This document shows positions 35,709 through 43,648 of a stretch of 60,520 bases of DNA, one piece after another. The stretch is from a virus. Position 1 is the first letter of the stretch. Each line of letters starts with the position of its first letter. Below the pieces are notes generated by a model, which ran no database searches, was not told the DNA's origin, and saw only the letters and a program-made list of their open reading frames with translations. The DNA lies in the IMG/VR virus record IMGVR_UViG_3300044621_001247, positions 1 to 60,520 of that record; one strand, written 5' to 3'. Both the position numbers and the translations under genes were made by a program.

Positions 35709-37187
35709 TCAGTATCCGTGGACTATATGCTCGTTGTTCAACTGCTCCATCTCCTGGAACTCAAGGGTCATGGTGATGAACGCTGGCTTGGAGTCGTGGA
35801 ATGTCTTGAAGTCTCCCGCAGCGGAGTAGTCAACATTGACACCAGCCAGCGCAAGCCGTGGAAGTTTCGGAAGATGGTCGTTCACCACAGCCGCTCCTGC
35901 ATCGGTTATGGTGAAGAAGGTAGCCTCGAACTCTGCGGGGAACTTGAAGAAGTGACCGCCGCCGCCACGGAGGGCAGGGTATGCATGGTATCGGAACATC
36001 CGTATGATGTCGAGAACGGTCTGCGCCTCGCGTGGGTTCTTCGGGGCAAACTCGAATGTGAAGGAGTGGTTTCTGATGCCGACATCCTTGAACATCATTT
36101 CCCTTCTTGGATTGGTGACGCTTCTCGTCGAGGCATTCCTAGCAGCCTGAATGTTGGCAGCCTCTATTCCAAGCATTCCCGTTGCCTGATTTATGAGATT
36201 GGCGATTGCCTGTGTTCCTGCCTTCTCGACCACCGACGAGACACCTCCTCGCTGTAGCGTCACCGCGCTGATGAGGCTCCTCATCATCCCCATGTCCTCA
36301 TCGGAGTATATCAACTGGTCGTTGGCTGTGATCTTGAGCGGCATATAGAGGCATATCGTGTCCTTGGACTTGACATTGGCATAGCCGAACCTCCGGTTGG
36401 CAAGAAGGATGTTCTGCTCCCACTTCGGGCGGTTCACCTTCCGACCGCTGATTCCCCTGCGCTCGTAGTCTATCTTGTTGAGTTCTCCGCTTTTGTCCAC
36501 AAGCACATCCCCACCAATAGACTTGGCATAGTTGATGAGGTCCGTCACGGGAAGGAATGTCTCTCCGACCTCCAATCCTAACTCACCGGCTATGGACGCT
36601 ATTCCTCCAGTCCCGCTCAAGATGTTCCCAAGACCACCGAGAGCAGACTTCTCCAACTGAAGTATCTGCTCGTTGGCTGTAACGCCGCTTCGACTCTCCG
36701 AACCGTACTCGCTCTGCTCCCTGACAAAGTCTATCTGTTCCTGAGAGAAACCCGCCTGAGTCAAGTATCCTGGGTAGTCTCCTTCCCACGAAGACCTGGA
36801 ACCATTTCCACCCGCTATCTCTCCCTTAGCCGCCAATGCGCTTGTTGACTGATTGACTATCCTGTTCTGCACCCTTGTCGAGTCCGACTCTCCCTGATAG
36901 ATATTGAAGCACATGAAGTGATGGTATCTTCGGTTCTTGCCCAGATCCTGCGGATACTGAAGGAAACTGGGAATGCCCAGTATCTGATTTCGGTTGGCAT
37001 CGGGTATGTTGAACTGGGAAAGGATCTGCCCGATGTTGTCGTCAGCCCCGCCCAGTTGGCTTCCAAGGTTGACATTCTGCACGTCAGCACCCCTGTTGCG
37101 GCTTCCGCCGAACGACGCTGCATAAGGGAACTCGTCCATGGACAAGTCCGTCTCCCTCTCGTAGTACTTTCCGTTCTCAGAGTTCAT
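35709..37187 (-). CDS. gp48: Baseplate tail-tube cap protein gp48-like
   Basis: 492 residues. The C-terminal half carries the gp48/gp54 pattern: DTICLYMPLKITANDQLIYS, SFTFEFAPKNPREAQTVLDI, IRMFRYHAYPALRGGGGHFF, LPRLALAGVNVDYSAAGDFK and ITMTLEFQEMEQLN. gp48 caps the baseplate and starts tail-tube polymerisation. The N-terminal half is polar and less conserved. It is the first gene of the long minus-strand block; its start codon at 37187 lies two bases from the start of the divergent gp4 gene, so its ribosome site (GGTGGA) lies inside gp4 coding sequence. Confidence 0.88.
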   Translation of the reverse strand: MNSENGKYYERETDLSMDEFPYAASFGGSRNRGADVQNVNLGSQLGGADDNIGQILSQFNIPDANRNQILGIPSFLQYPQDLGKNRRYHHFMCFNIYQGESDSTRVQNRIVNQSTSALAAKGEIAGGNGSRSSWEGDYPGYLTQAGFSQEQIDFVREQSEYGSESRSGVTANEQILQLEKSALGGLGNILSGTGGIASIAGELGLEVGETFLPVTDLINYAKSIGGDVLVDKSGELNKIDYERRGISGRKVNRPKWEQNILLANRRFGYANVKSKDTICLYMPLKITANDQLIYSDEDMGMMRSLISAVTLQRGGVSSVVEKAGTQAIANLINQATGMLGIEAANIQAARNASTRSVTNPRREMMFKDVGIRNHSFTFEFAPKNPREAQTVLDIIRMFRYHAYPALRGGGGHFFKFPAEFEATFFTITDAGAAVVNDHLPKLPRLALAGVNVDYSAAGDFKTFHDSKPAFITMTLEFQEMEQLNNEHIVHGY

Positions 37188-37189
37188 CT

Positions 37190-37645
37190 ATGTCCACCCA
37201 AAAGAAGTTTCTGCAAGGATCTTTCATCCCGAAGAACCCCAAGAAGTACAAGGGGGATCCCACGGAGATTATCTATCGCAGTTCTTGGGAAAGAAGATTC
37301 ATGAACTACTGCGACAACAAGACATCCATCGTGGAGTGGTCGAGCGAACGCACGATAGTCCCGTATCTCTACGAGGCTGACGGCAGGACTCACCGATACT
37401 TCGTTGACTTCCGCATAGTCGTGGAGGACAAGGAAGGCAAGAGGCAGACCTACCTAGTCGAGATAAAGCCCCACAAGAAGACGATGCCCCCGAAGAAGCC
37501 CAAGCGGCAGACCAAGAGTTACATATACGAGACGCTGGAGTTCGTCAAGAACCAGAACAAGTGGGATGCTGCCAGAAAGTACGCGGAGCAGAGGGGATGG
37601 AAGTTCCTCATACTCACAGAGAACGAACTCAAGATAGGAAAGTGA
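37190..37645 (+). CDS. gp4: Head completion protein gp4
   Basis: 151 residues of the gp4/gp50 family: SFIPKNPKKYKGDPTEIIYR, SSWERRFMNYCDNKTSIVEW, RYFVDFRIVV and KRQTYLVEIKPHKKT. The E...D...EIK arrangement is that of a restriction-endonuclease-like (TnsA-type) fold, giving the acidic and lysine residues expected for a nuclease core. In T4, gp4 acts on filled heads before tail joining. It is the first plus-strand gene, with its start two bases from the divergent gp48 start. The nearest upstream purine-rich motif (AGAG) is poor and lies inside gp48. Confidence 0.93.
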   Translation: MSTQKKFLQGSFIPKNPKKYKGDPTEIIYRSSWERRFMNYCDNKTSIVEWSSERTIVPYLYEADGRTHRYFVDFRIVVEDKEGKRQTYLVEIKPHKKTMPPKKPKRQTKSYIYETLEFVKNQNKWDAARKYAEQRGWKFLILTENELKIGK

Positions 37646-37648
37646 CCC

Positions 37649-38329
37649 ATGGACCTGAAATCGCTGCGCAAGGTGTTCGAGGAAATGGAAGCCCTCAAGG
37701 ACGAAGACCTGAAGACTCCCACGGACGACCTGGTGCAGGAGGCGGTGGATTGGTATCAGGACAATGCGACCGCTGTCTACAAGGACACCTACGGGGTCAG
37801 TCCAAAAAACGCTGGCTTCAAGCAAAGCACACTGCTGCCCCACTCGTCCATCGACTACGGAGCGATCCCCCGTGGCGGCGGAAGGCTCTATACCTTCGCC
37901 TACGAACCAGAGAAGTCCCACAAGAAGAAGACCTACTGGGACATGTTCCCTCTCGTCCTGACGATGATAGAGGACAAGCCCGCCCCAGGCACATTCATGG
38001 GCATCAACCTGCACTACCTGGATCCCGAGCGGAGGAAACTCGCCTTCCTCACTCTCGTCGAGGAGTATGCATCGGGAGACCTATCTCAGAGAAGCACCAG
38101 GATTTCCTTTCTTGAGAACGCAAAACTCCGCGCTCCACCCGCTAGATACCTGAGACCCTGCATACGGAGATACAAGTTCGAGAACATCCGTGGACGGGCT
38201 TTGCTCATACCACCCGAGCACTGGATGAAGATGATATTCCTGCCCACCCACCAGTTCACCGGTCGGTTCCTGGGGGCAGGAGAGGGAAGAGTGTGGAGAG
38301 ACACCTGGAAGCGATACAGAAAGACCTGA
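37649..38329 (+). CDS. Conserved phage protein of unknown function
   Basis: 226 residues, directly after gp4. An MFPLVLTMIEDKPAPGTFMG stretch followed by INLHYLDPERRKLAFLTL recurs in unknown proteins next to tube and hub genes of T4-like phages, to my recollection. The N-terminus is acidic and helical, the C-terminus basic (RVWRDTWKRYRKT). Located between gp4 and a tube-like gene, it may serve DNA-end protection or tail assembly, but no catalytic motif is visible and I do not assign a T4 number. Confidence 0.75.
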   Translation: MDLKSLRKVFEEMEALKDEDLKTPTDDLVQEAVDWYQDNATAVYKDTYGVSPKNAGFKQSTLLPHSSIDYGAIPRGGGRLYTFAYEPEKSHKKKTYWDMFPLVLTMIEDKPAPGTFMGINLHYLDPERRKLAFLTLVEEYASGDLSQRSTRISFLENAKLRAPPARYLRPCIRRYKFENIRGRALLIPPEHWMKMIFLPTHQFTGRFLGAGEGRVWRDTWKRYRKT

Positions 38330-38332
38330 CGA

Positions 38333-39241
38333 ATGGCATTCAACCCCCTCTTCTCATCATCAGCCCTGAATGCGCTGAACTCTCCCGATGCGCTGAACCG
38401 CGTCAACGGTAGCCGAAACAACACGGAGCAACAGTCGTTCGACGATGCCGTGAGGCAGTTTGAGAGCAGACTCTCGGGAATCCATGCCTCCAACCTAGCC
38501 ATGAACCTGGCGATAGACGGGTTGCTTGAGTCCAAGTCGGCGGCACACGACCCATCGACCAGCAGCGTCAAGCGGCAACTTGAGCACATCGTGGAGATGG
38601 GCTTCTATGCCAGACCCACCAGGTTCTCCTTCTTCATAGACGGGTTTCCCTCCAATGTGAACGAGCGTCTTGTGAGGAACTGCATGGCGACATCCATGCC
38701 TGGGCGGTCTCTCATGTCGCAGGGGTTCAAGATATATGGTCCACCCGTGGAGCAGGTATACGAGGCAATGTACGGCAACGAGATCGGGATGACCTTCCGC
38801 GTCGGTCAGGACATGATGGAGAGAGACCTGTTCGAGAGATGGATGAACATGTCCATATCCTACAGGACATCGGATGTCTCCTATCCGGACGACTACATGA
38901 CCACCATGAGGATATACCAGTTGAACCGCATGGACGGATATGTGTATGCGGTTCGCCTCAGGAATGTGTTCTGCAAGTCGATGTCCGACATGGAGTTCTC
39001 ATCGGATGCATCCGATCAGTTGCACACGGTGAATGTCTCCTTGGGATACACCGACTATGCGGTGATTGGTCGAGTGAATCCACGGGAGCAGAGGCAGACT
39101 GCCGCAGCGGATGGTCCTGTGAGCGGAAGGCGGGCGATCTATTCAGACAGCGCAAGCAGGATAGTGTCCGACCTGACCAGCGAGGAGCAGCAAGCGATGA
39201 ACAACTTGAACAACATAGTGTTTGGACGAACCAGCGGGTGA
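38333..39241 (+). CDS. Tail-tube-like / tube initiator protein (gp19/gp54-like)
   Basis: 302 residues. The central part has the tube-protein pattern: YARPTRFSFFIDGFP, RNCMATSMPGRSLMS, GFKIYGPPVEQVYEAMYGNE, MTFRVGQDMMERDLFERWMN and VSYPDDYMTTMRIYQLNR. In T4 both gp19 (tube) and gp54 (tube initiator on the baseplate) have this fold. The long N-terminal and C-terminal extensions suggest gp54 rather than the major tube protein; the latter would more likely lie beyond the left edge after the sheath genes. Neighbouring gp26 and tape-measure-like genes fit. Confidence 0.78.
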   Translation: MAFNPLFSSSALNALNSPDALNRVNGSRNNTEQQSFDDAVRQFESRLSGIHASNLAMNLAIDGLLESKSAAHDPSTSSVKRQLEHIVEMGFYARPTRFSFFIDGFPSNVNERLVRNCMATSMPGRSLMSQGFKIYGPPVEQVYEAMYGNEIGMTFRVGQDMMERDLFERWMNMSISYRTSDVSYPDDYMTTMRIYQLNRMDGYVYAVRLRNVFCKSMSDMEFSSDASDQLHTVNVSLGYTDYAVIGRVNPREQRQTAAADGPVSGRRAIYSDSASRIVSDLTSEEQQAMNNLNNIVFGRTSG

Positions 39242-39264
39242 TACCCAGAACAGGATGAATCGAC

Positions 39265-39966
39265 ATGACATTGCCTAGAATAGCGATAGCCAAGTATCCC
39301 ATAACGATCCCCTCCACGAAGAAGGAGACCTACTTCAGACCTTTCCTCGTCAAGGAGCAGAAGATACTCATGATGGCTTCGGAGAGCGGAGACGAGAAGC
39401 AGATTGCCAAGGCTATCGGGGACATAGTGGACAGATGCGTTGACGGGCTGACCAATGTGCATTCCATGCCCATGTTCGACCTGGAGTATCTCTTCCTAAA
39501 CATCCGAGCCAAGTCGGCTGGCGAAGTGGTCAGCCTGAACGCTCCATGCCCCAAGTGCAGCAAGACCCATGGGGTCGAGGTCAAACTGGACGAGATTCAG
39601 GTTGACTTCAAGGACAACAAATCCAACAAGATCATGCTCACGGACAAGATGGGGATAGTGATGAGGTATCCGTGCCTGGGCGATTCCGCCGTCAGCATGA
39701 ACGGGATGAACGCTGAGGATGTGATTGAGTTCGTAGCCGCATCGATAGAGAGCGTGTTCGACGAGGAGATGGTCTACGGCAGGAAGGACTCCACGCAGAA
39801 GGAGATGGTGGAGTTCGTGGAGTCGATGACCACTGAGCAGTTCGAGAAGGTCACGGAGTTCTACCAGAACCTCCCGCAGGTCCGCAAGGAAGTGGACTGC
39901 CGATGCCCGTCGTGCGGAAACGAATACAAGATAGACTTCAGAGGGCTACGCGATTTTTTTACCTGA
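39265..39966 (+). CDS. gp26: Baseplate hub assembly protein gp26-like
   Basis: 233 residues of the T4 gp26 family: YFRPFLVKEQKILMMASES and IVDRCVDGLTNVHSMPMFDL, then EYLFLNIRAKSAGEVV. Cysteines at 95, 98 (CPKC) and 212, 214, 217 (CRCPSC) form a likely split zinc site. The final codons GAT TTT TTT ACC TGA contain T TTT TTT (39954-39960) in the correct phase for a -1 ribosomal slip, which would join this frame to the next short gene and yield a product of about 294 residues. An AGGATG ribosome site precedes the start. It lies immediately before the tape-measure-like gene. Confidence 0.9.
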   Translation: MTLPRIAIAKYPITIPSTKKETYFRPFLVKEQKILMMASESGDEKQIAKAIGDIVDRCVDGLTNVHSMPMFDLEYLFLNIRAKSAGEVVSLNAPCPKCSKTHGVEVKLDEIQVDFKDNKSNKIMLTDKMGIVMRYPCLGDSAVSMNGMNAEDVIEFVAASIESVFDEEMVYGRKDSTQKEMVEFVESMTTEQFEKVTEFYQNLPQVRKEVDCRCPSCGNEYKIDFRGLRDFFT

Positions 39967-39989
39967 TGATGTGCCACGAGAACCTGGCA
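39954..39989 (+). promoter_or_regulatory. Candidate programmed -1 frameshift site
   Basis: Heptamer T TTT TTT at 39954-39960 in the gp26 zero frame fits the X XXY YYZ rule. A Shine-Dalgarno-like AGAGGG lies at 39940-39945, eight bases upstream, and a possible TGCCA/TGGCA stem (39972-39976 with 39985-39989) lies downstream. After the slip, TAC CTG leads into the next gene's ATG ATG. Confidence 0.6.
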
Positions 39990-40148
39990 AACCTCTTCAA
40001 GACCAACTTCCTCCTCATGCATGAGCACAAGTATTCGCTCACGGAGTTGGAGGAGATGATTCCTTGGGAACGAGAAGTGTACCTCTCCCTGCTTGTCAAG
40101 CACATACAGGAGGAGAACGAAAGGCTGAAGCAGCAAAGGACAGGCTAG
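39966..40148 (+). CDS. Short helical protein downstream of gp26
   Basis: 60 residues (MMCHENLANLFKTNFLLMHE start), helical, with the conserved-looking stretch HKYSLTELEEMIPWEREVYL. Its ATG overlaps the gp26 stop (TGATG), so it can be made by reinitiation. The same frame stays open upstream through the end of gp26, and a -1 slip at the T7 run would make a gp26 fusion instead. The spacing after a hub/chaperone gene and two bases before a tape-measure-like gene resembles the tail-assembly chaperone pair (G/GT) of other tailed phages. In T4 the hub catalyst gp51 is a much larger protein, so I do not assign that name. Confidence 0.75.
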   Translation: MMCHENLANLFKTNFLLMHEHKYSLTELEEMIPWEREVYLSLLVKHIQEENERLKQQRTG

Positions 40149-40149
40149 G

Positions 40150-42141
40150 ATGAAACCAGGCGAAAGAGAAGCCATAAAGTATCAGGCTGAGTCGCTGGGC
40201 AAGATGCTCAGGTTCAACCTTGGAAGCGCGATCCTCACGGGAGGCATCGGTGCTGCCGGTGCGTTAGGTCGCCTTCCTGGCGCAAGGACGATCAGGGAAA
40301 GCCTGGAGATTCGGAAGCGAGAACGCTACTTTCAGTCCGGACGAGACGAGCAGGGCAGGAAACTCACCAAGAGGGAACTACAGGACAGGGAAGCGCAGAG
40401 ATCTGACATGGGCGCGTTGGGATACCTCCGAGAGGTGTTCGAGGATTCGTGGGGATTCAAGGGCAAGGGCGCGGAAAAAGGGGCAGTTCCCGTCAGGTTT
40501 TCCGATGCCGGTATCGACCAACTGAAGGAAGCATTCAGCGAACTCTCCCAGGTTCTGGGGGGAGTCGATGAAAAGGCAGATGCGGCACTTGCGGGGATCG
40601 GCACGATCCGGACTGCTCTGGGCGTATACGGAGGAGAGTCTTCTTCCGATCCGTCTTCCATCACAGCCCCGACACCACCTCCGGTCGCAGACACGGCAGC
40701 GAAGGAAGCGGCGGTTGAGAAGGACCGCGAGGACGACAAGGACGCGGCAACGAAGGAAGCGGCGGTTGAGAAGGAGCGCGAGGACGACAAGGACGCAGCA
40801 GAAGCCGCAGAGAAGCAGGAAGGTCTGTTCGGCAAGTTGATAAAGGCAGTCAAGGACAGCAAGGAAGAAGGAGGAGGGCTGTTTGGACTGATAGCAACGG
40901 CTATCGGCGGGTTTGCATCGATGGTGGCAGGAAAGTTCGGATTGCTGCTGGGCAAGATAGCACCGATACTGACCATACTCGGCAAGATCGCGGGATTCTT
41001 CGGATTGAAGGGAATCTCTGGCGCTCTGTCTGGTGCTGCTAAAGGAACCGCGACTAGTGCTGCTAAAGGCACGGCTGCGGGTGCTGCGGGCGCGGCTGAA
41101 GCGGCAAAGAAGCCAGGCATCATGTCGCGCATGGCATCGGGAATAGGACGGGGTGTCAAGGGAATCGGTTCGATGCTTGCCAAGACGGGAATAGGTCAGA
41201 CAGCCATACAGGCTGGTTCTGGTCTGGTCCAGGCTGGCAAGTTCGCAGGAAAAGAGATGCGCTACCTGGGAAACGACATAGCGGGAGCCGCAAAGAGCGC
41301 AGCAAAGCCAGCGGCAGGATGGCTGTCCAGCGCATGGAATGCCACAAAAGGCTTTGGATCCCGTGCCGTGGATGCGGTGGCAAGGTTGAACCCGCTCAAG
41401 TACATCAAGAACCTGGCATCGACTCAAGGACCGAAGTTGCTGAAAGGATTGACATCGGTTCCTGCAATCGGTGCTGCAATCGAAGCGATAATAGGTGCGC
41501 TCGACATAGCGAGCGTCAAGGGGGACGAGACCATGTCTCCCGACGAGAAGAAGACTAGGATAGGGCAAATCGTCGGAAAGACGATAGGAAGCGCACTGGG
41601 CACGGTCGGAGGATCGGTGCTTGGAGGCGCAGTGGGATCGTTGCTGGGTCCAGGACCAGGAACCGCAATCGGGTCCATAGCGGGAGCCATGGGTGGAAGT
41701 TGGCTTGGAGGAACTCTTGGCGAAGCCCTAGCCGATGCGCTTGGACCAAGGGAGATCTACGACATACTGGAGTCCATTCCTGGAATCGGAAGTCTGCTGC
41801 GGGTCGATGATGAGAAAGAGACTGCTCCTATGACGGAGGCATCCAATCCAGTCACAGGATCGGCTGCTTCATCCGTTGGACAAGACTCATCGCAGTCGAT
41901 TCCAAGCCGAGTGGACGCTCAAGTGGTGGATGCAAGACCGACGATGGGATCCAATGCATCTTCCATGATGCAGGAGAACTCCATGCTGAGGACGACCCCT
42001 CAGCCTCAGCCCAAGCCAGCCACGACGAACATTGCAGACAACAGGGTGTCCAACAACGCTACGATGCTTTCGGCTCCGTCAGCCCGCATCGGAGGAGCAA
42101 ACCAGACTGCCACCTTCAACGGACTGATGGCACTCGCATGA
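40150..42141 (+). CDS. Tape-measure-like tail protein
   Basis: 663 residues. Residues 1-100 are basic and helical; about 185-220 hold a 17-residue tandem repeat (KEAAVEKDREDDKDAAT and KEAAVEKEREDDKDAAE), coded by a 51-base duplication at 40701-40802. The middle is alanine/glycine-rich with hydrophobic helices (LFGLIATAIGGFASMVAGKF, LLLGKIAPILTILGKIAGFF). Near 470-540 there is a glycine-zipper stretch (GSALGTVGGSVLGGAVGSLL) capable of membrane insertion. The position after gp26 and the short helical gene, its size (T4 gp29 is similar) and composition suggest the tape measure that sets tail length and is ejected into the host envelope. The call is by context and composition. Confidence 0.7.
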   Translation: MKPGEREAIKYQAESLGKMLRFNLGSAILTGGIGAAGALGRLPGARTIRESLEIRKRERYFQSGRDEQGRKLTKRELQDREAQRSDMGALGYLREVFEDSWGFKGKGAEKGAVPVRFSDAGIDQLKEAFSELSQVLGGVDEKADAALAGIGTIRTALGVYGGESSSDPSSITAPTPPPVADTAAKEAAVEKDREDDKDAATKEAAVEKEREDDKDAAEAAEKQEGLFGKLIKAVKDSKEEGGGLFGLIATAIGGFASMVAGKFGLLLGKIAPILTILGKIAGFFGLKGISGALSGAAKGTATSAAKGTAAGAAGAAEAAKKPGIMSRMASGIGRGVKGIGSMLAKTGIGQTAIQAGSGLVQAGKFAGKEMRYLGNDIAGAAKSAAKPAAGWLSSAWNATKGFGSRAVDAVARLNPLKYIKNLASTQGPKLLKGLTSVPAIGAAIEAIIGALDIASVKGDETMSPDEKKTRIGQIVGKTIGSALGTVGGSVLGGAVGSLLGPGPGTAIGSIAGAMGGSWLGGTLGEALADALGPREIYDILESIPGIGSLLRVDDEKETAPMTEASNPVTGSAASSVGQDSSQSIPSRVDAQVVDARPTMGSNASSMMQENSMLRTTPQPQPKPATTNIADNRVSNNATMLSAPSARIGGANQTATFNGLMALA

Positions 42142-42529
42142 TGCCTTCCTCCGTAGTGTAGTGGATCTGGTCGAAGACCTTCATGCACCACGGGAGGCAC
42201 TTGGGGCATGGTCTGGACATGCGCATCTCCCCCTTGCGGTTGAACCTGAAGTTCCACAGTTCGATGTCCTCGCGGAGATCGCACCTCAGGAAGGCATCGA
42301 GTTCCGAATGGACTTCGTCGAAGAGGTAGCCGTGCTCGACTGCCATGGGATGTGTCTTGAACCTGTTCGTCCCCCATGCCACGATCCTGTTCTTGTGCAG
42401 GATCAGGCTGCAATGCTTCTTCTTGCGGGGAACATCCATGCACTTCTCGAAGGCAAACCTGAGAAGACGCTGATGTCTTTTGGGAAGTTTGTGACTTCCC
42501 TGTGATACTGAGATACTCAATGGTTCCAT
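42116..42529 (-). CDS. Zinc-dependent cytidine/nucleotide deaminase-like protein
   Basis: 137 residues with the two zinc-binding motifs of the cytidine deaminase superfamily: HSE at 74-76 (His ligand, Glu proton shuttle) and PCPKC at 107-111 (Cys ligands). The N-terminus is basic. This could be a dCMP-type deaminase or an RNA/DNA-base deaminase; the short length and HSE (instead of HAE) do not decide. It is the only minus-strand gene in this part, convergent with and overlapping the tape-measure gene by 26 bases, and lies at the edge of the accessory module. No promoter was found for it; the nearest gap is 42530-42814. Confidence 0.82.
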   Translation of the reverse strand: MEPLSISVSQGSHKLPKRHQRLLRFAFEKCMDVPRKKKHCSLILHKNRIVAWGTNRFKTHPMAVEHGYLFDEVHSELDAFLRCDLREDIELWNFRFNRKGEMRMSRPCPKCLPWCMKVFDQIHYTTEEGIMRVPSVR

Positions 42530-42697
42530 GATCTAAGTACTGGTATCTCGAGAAGGGGTCTTCTCAATCAGGACACAGTTAGATATGTCGGGCAGAAGAC
42601 GCATCGGGAAATGATTCTGATCGAATCGAAAAGAAAGATTGGATCCCCATCCACCAAAATGATTCTCGTCAAAGTAAGGTTCATTTGACCGAACGGC

Positions 42698-42725
42698 TTG
42701 ACAACCTTTGGGAACACCGTATCTT
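42698..42725 (+). promoter_or_regulatory. Sigma70-like promoter
   Basis: TTGACA at 42698-42703, 16 bases, TATCTT at 42720-42725, lying 90 bases before the 42815 gene. The surrounding gap 42530-42814 is otherwise noncoding and holds a small inverted repeat (GATTC TGATC GAATC near 42614-42628). Confidence 0.6.
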
Positions 42726-42814
42726 TACTTCAGTTGCGGAACGACACCGACCTAGATACGGAGCCGTCGTTGCCGCGAGGCAGATCATCGAAATCGTGAT
42801 AGAAAGGCATCATC

Positions 42815-43237
42815 ATGCTCAGGATGAATATCGACAGGAAGTTCTGCGCGAGCCTGAAGGTCTTTGAGGAAGGGCTTGGAAAGATCGTCGCGGAAGCCAC
42901 CGATGGCGGATCAGAGGTCATCCACGAAGAGGGATACAAGTACGTCCGCATCGTCCTTGTCAGCAAGGAAGCGGACGGCAGCAGGAAGAAGCAGATCTGG
43001 GGCTTCATCGACAAGCGCACGGGTGACATCTACCGCCCCGCAAGCATGAAGGCTCCAAGCCTCAACTACTCGCGTGGAAACATCCATGACGAGTCGAACG
43101 GGCTTGCCACCGCCCATTGGTCGGGACCGTCCTACATCTGGGAGATCAACGAGCGCAGGAAGGAAGAGAGCGCGGGGCGGCAGGAGGAAGCGGGAGAAGG
43201 AGAGACCGCACAGCCTACGATGGAGTTCCCCCTCTGA
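42815..43237 (+). CDS. Conserved phage protein of unknown function
   Basis: 140 residues. A central stretch (KQIWGFIDKRTGDIYRPASM, then SRGNIHDESNGLATAHWSGP with SYIW) looks like a small fold common in T4-like phages (proteins with a FIDK.TGD..KP..WK.P pattern), function unknown. The C-terminus is low-complexity and acidic (KEESAGRQEEAGEGE). It is the first gene after a good promoter and overlaps the next gene through TGATG, so the two form an operon. Confidence 0.75.
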   Translation: MLRMNIDRKFCASLKVFEEGLGKIVAEATDGGSEVIHEEGYKYVRIVLVSKEADGSRKKQIWGFIDKRTGDIYRPASMKAPSLNYSRGNIHDESNGLATAHWSGPSYIWEINERRKEESAGRQEEAGEGETAQPTMEFPL

Positions 43238-43521
43238 TGCCGCACTACAGGTTCCACATCGACATTCCGTTCGATCCATCGGATTCGGAGGAGGAGTGCG
43301 TCCGAAAGTCGGAGAAGGTCGTGTCCTTCCTAGAGACGATGACGATGATCGAGAACCTGGGGATAGAGAAGGTCAACTACAGGCTAGGTCACGACGAGGA
43401 CAGGCAGAAGTCCAACTACCTCGACAAGAACGAGAACGGGCATGTGAGCAACAAAAAGTTCACCATCGTCTTCAGCGACGATAACAGGCAGTCGAAAAGA
43501 ATCGTTTCGGACAACCCTTGA
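43237..43521 (+). CDS. Small protein of unknown function
   Basis: 94 residues from the ATG at 43237, which overlaps the previous stop (TGATG); a longer upstream frame would run through the previous gene and is not favoured. Beta-strand-like YRFHIDIPFDPSDSEEECVR start, a helical SEKVVSFLETMTMIENLGIE middle and a second strand pair (FTIVFSDDNRQ). Small alpha/beta fold, family not recognised. A promoter begins inside its last codons. Confidence 0.65.
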   Translation: MPHYRFHIDIPFDPSDSEEECVRKSEKVVSFLETMTMIENLGIEKVNYRLGHDEDRQKSNYLDKNENGHVSNKKFTIVFSDDNRQSKRIVSDNP

Positions 43522-43545
43522 CACAGCCGTGGAACTGGCTAGACT
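43518..43545 (+). promoter_or_regulatory. Sigma70-like promoter before tRNA cluster
   Basis: TTGACA at 43518-43523, 16 bases, TAGACT at 43540-43545. Transcription would start near 43552, just before the tRNA-like gene at 43562, and could serve the whole tRNA array. Confidence 0.7.
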
Positions 43546-43561
43546 GATGCAGACAGTCAAT

Positions 43562-43636
43562 GTGCCGTGGGAGGTCTTGGCATCCTCAGCCTGATTTATA
43601 AACAGGTAAGAACAGGTTCGATTCCTGTACGGCATA
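43562..43636 (+). tRNA. tRNA-like gene, possibly tRNA-Ile(UAU), unusual anticodon arm
   Basis: Acceptor GTGCCGT pairs with ACGGCAT (43629-43635), D-arm GAGG/CCTC, T-arm ACAGG TTCGATT CCTGT, discriminator A. The anticodon stem GCCTG/CAGGT encloses nine bases (ATTTATAAA) instead of seven; alternatively an A-A mismatch closes a seven-base loop with UAU in the centre, reading AUA. The rest of the cloverleaf is sound, so it may be functional or recently degenerated. Confidence 0.6.
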
Positions 43637-43648
43637 CATCAACAACCG

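Noticed and set aside
40332-41568. Two long minus-strand frames inside the tape-measure-like gene
   Set aside because: Alanine/serine/proline-rich shadows of the Ala/Gly-rich gene on the other strand.
42685-42867. 60-residue plus-strand frame in the promoter region
   Set aside because: It starts upstream of the TTGACA box and overlaps the better-supported 42815 gene; no ribosome site.
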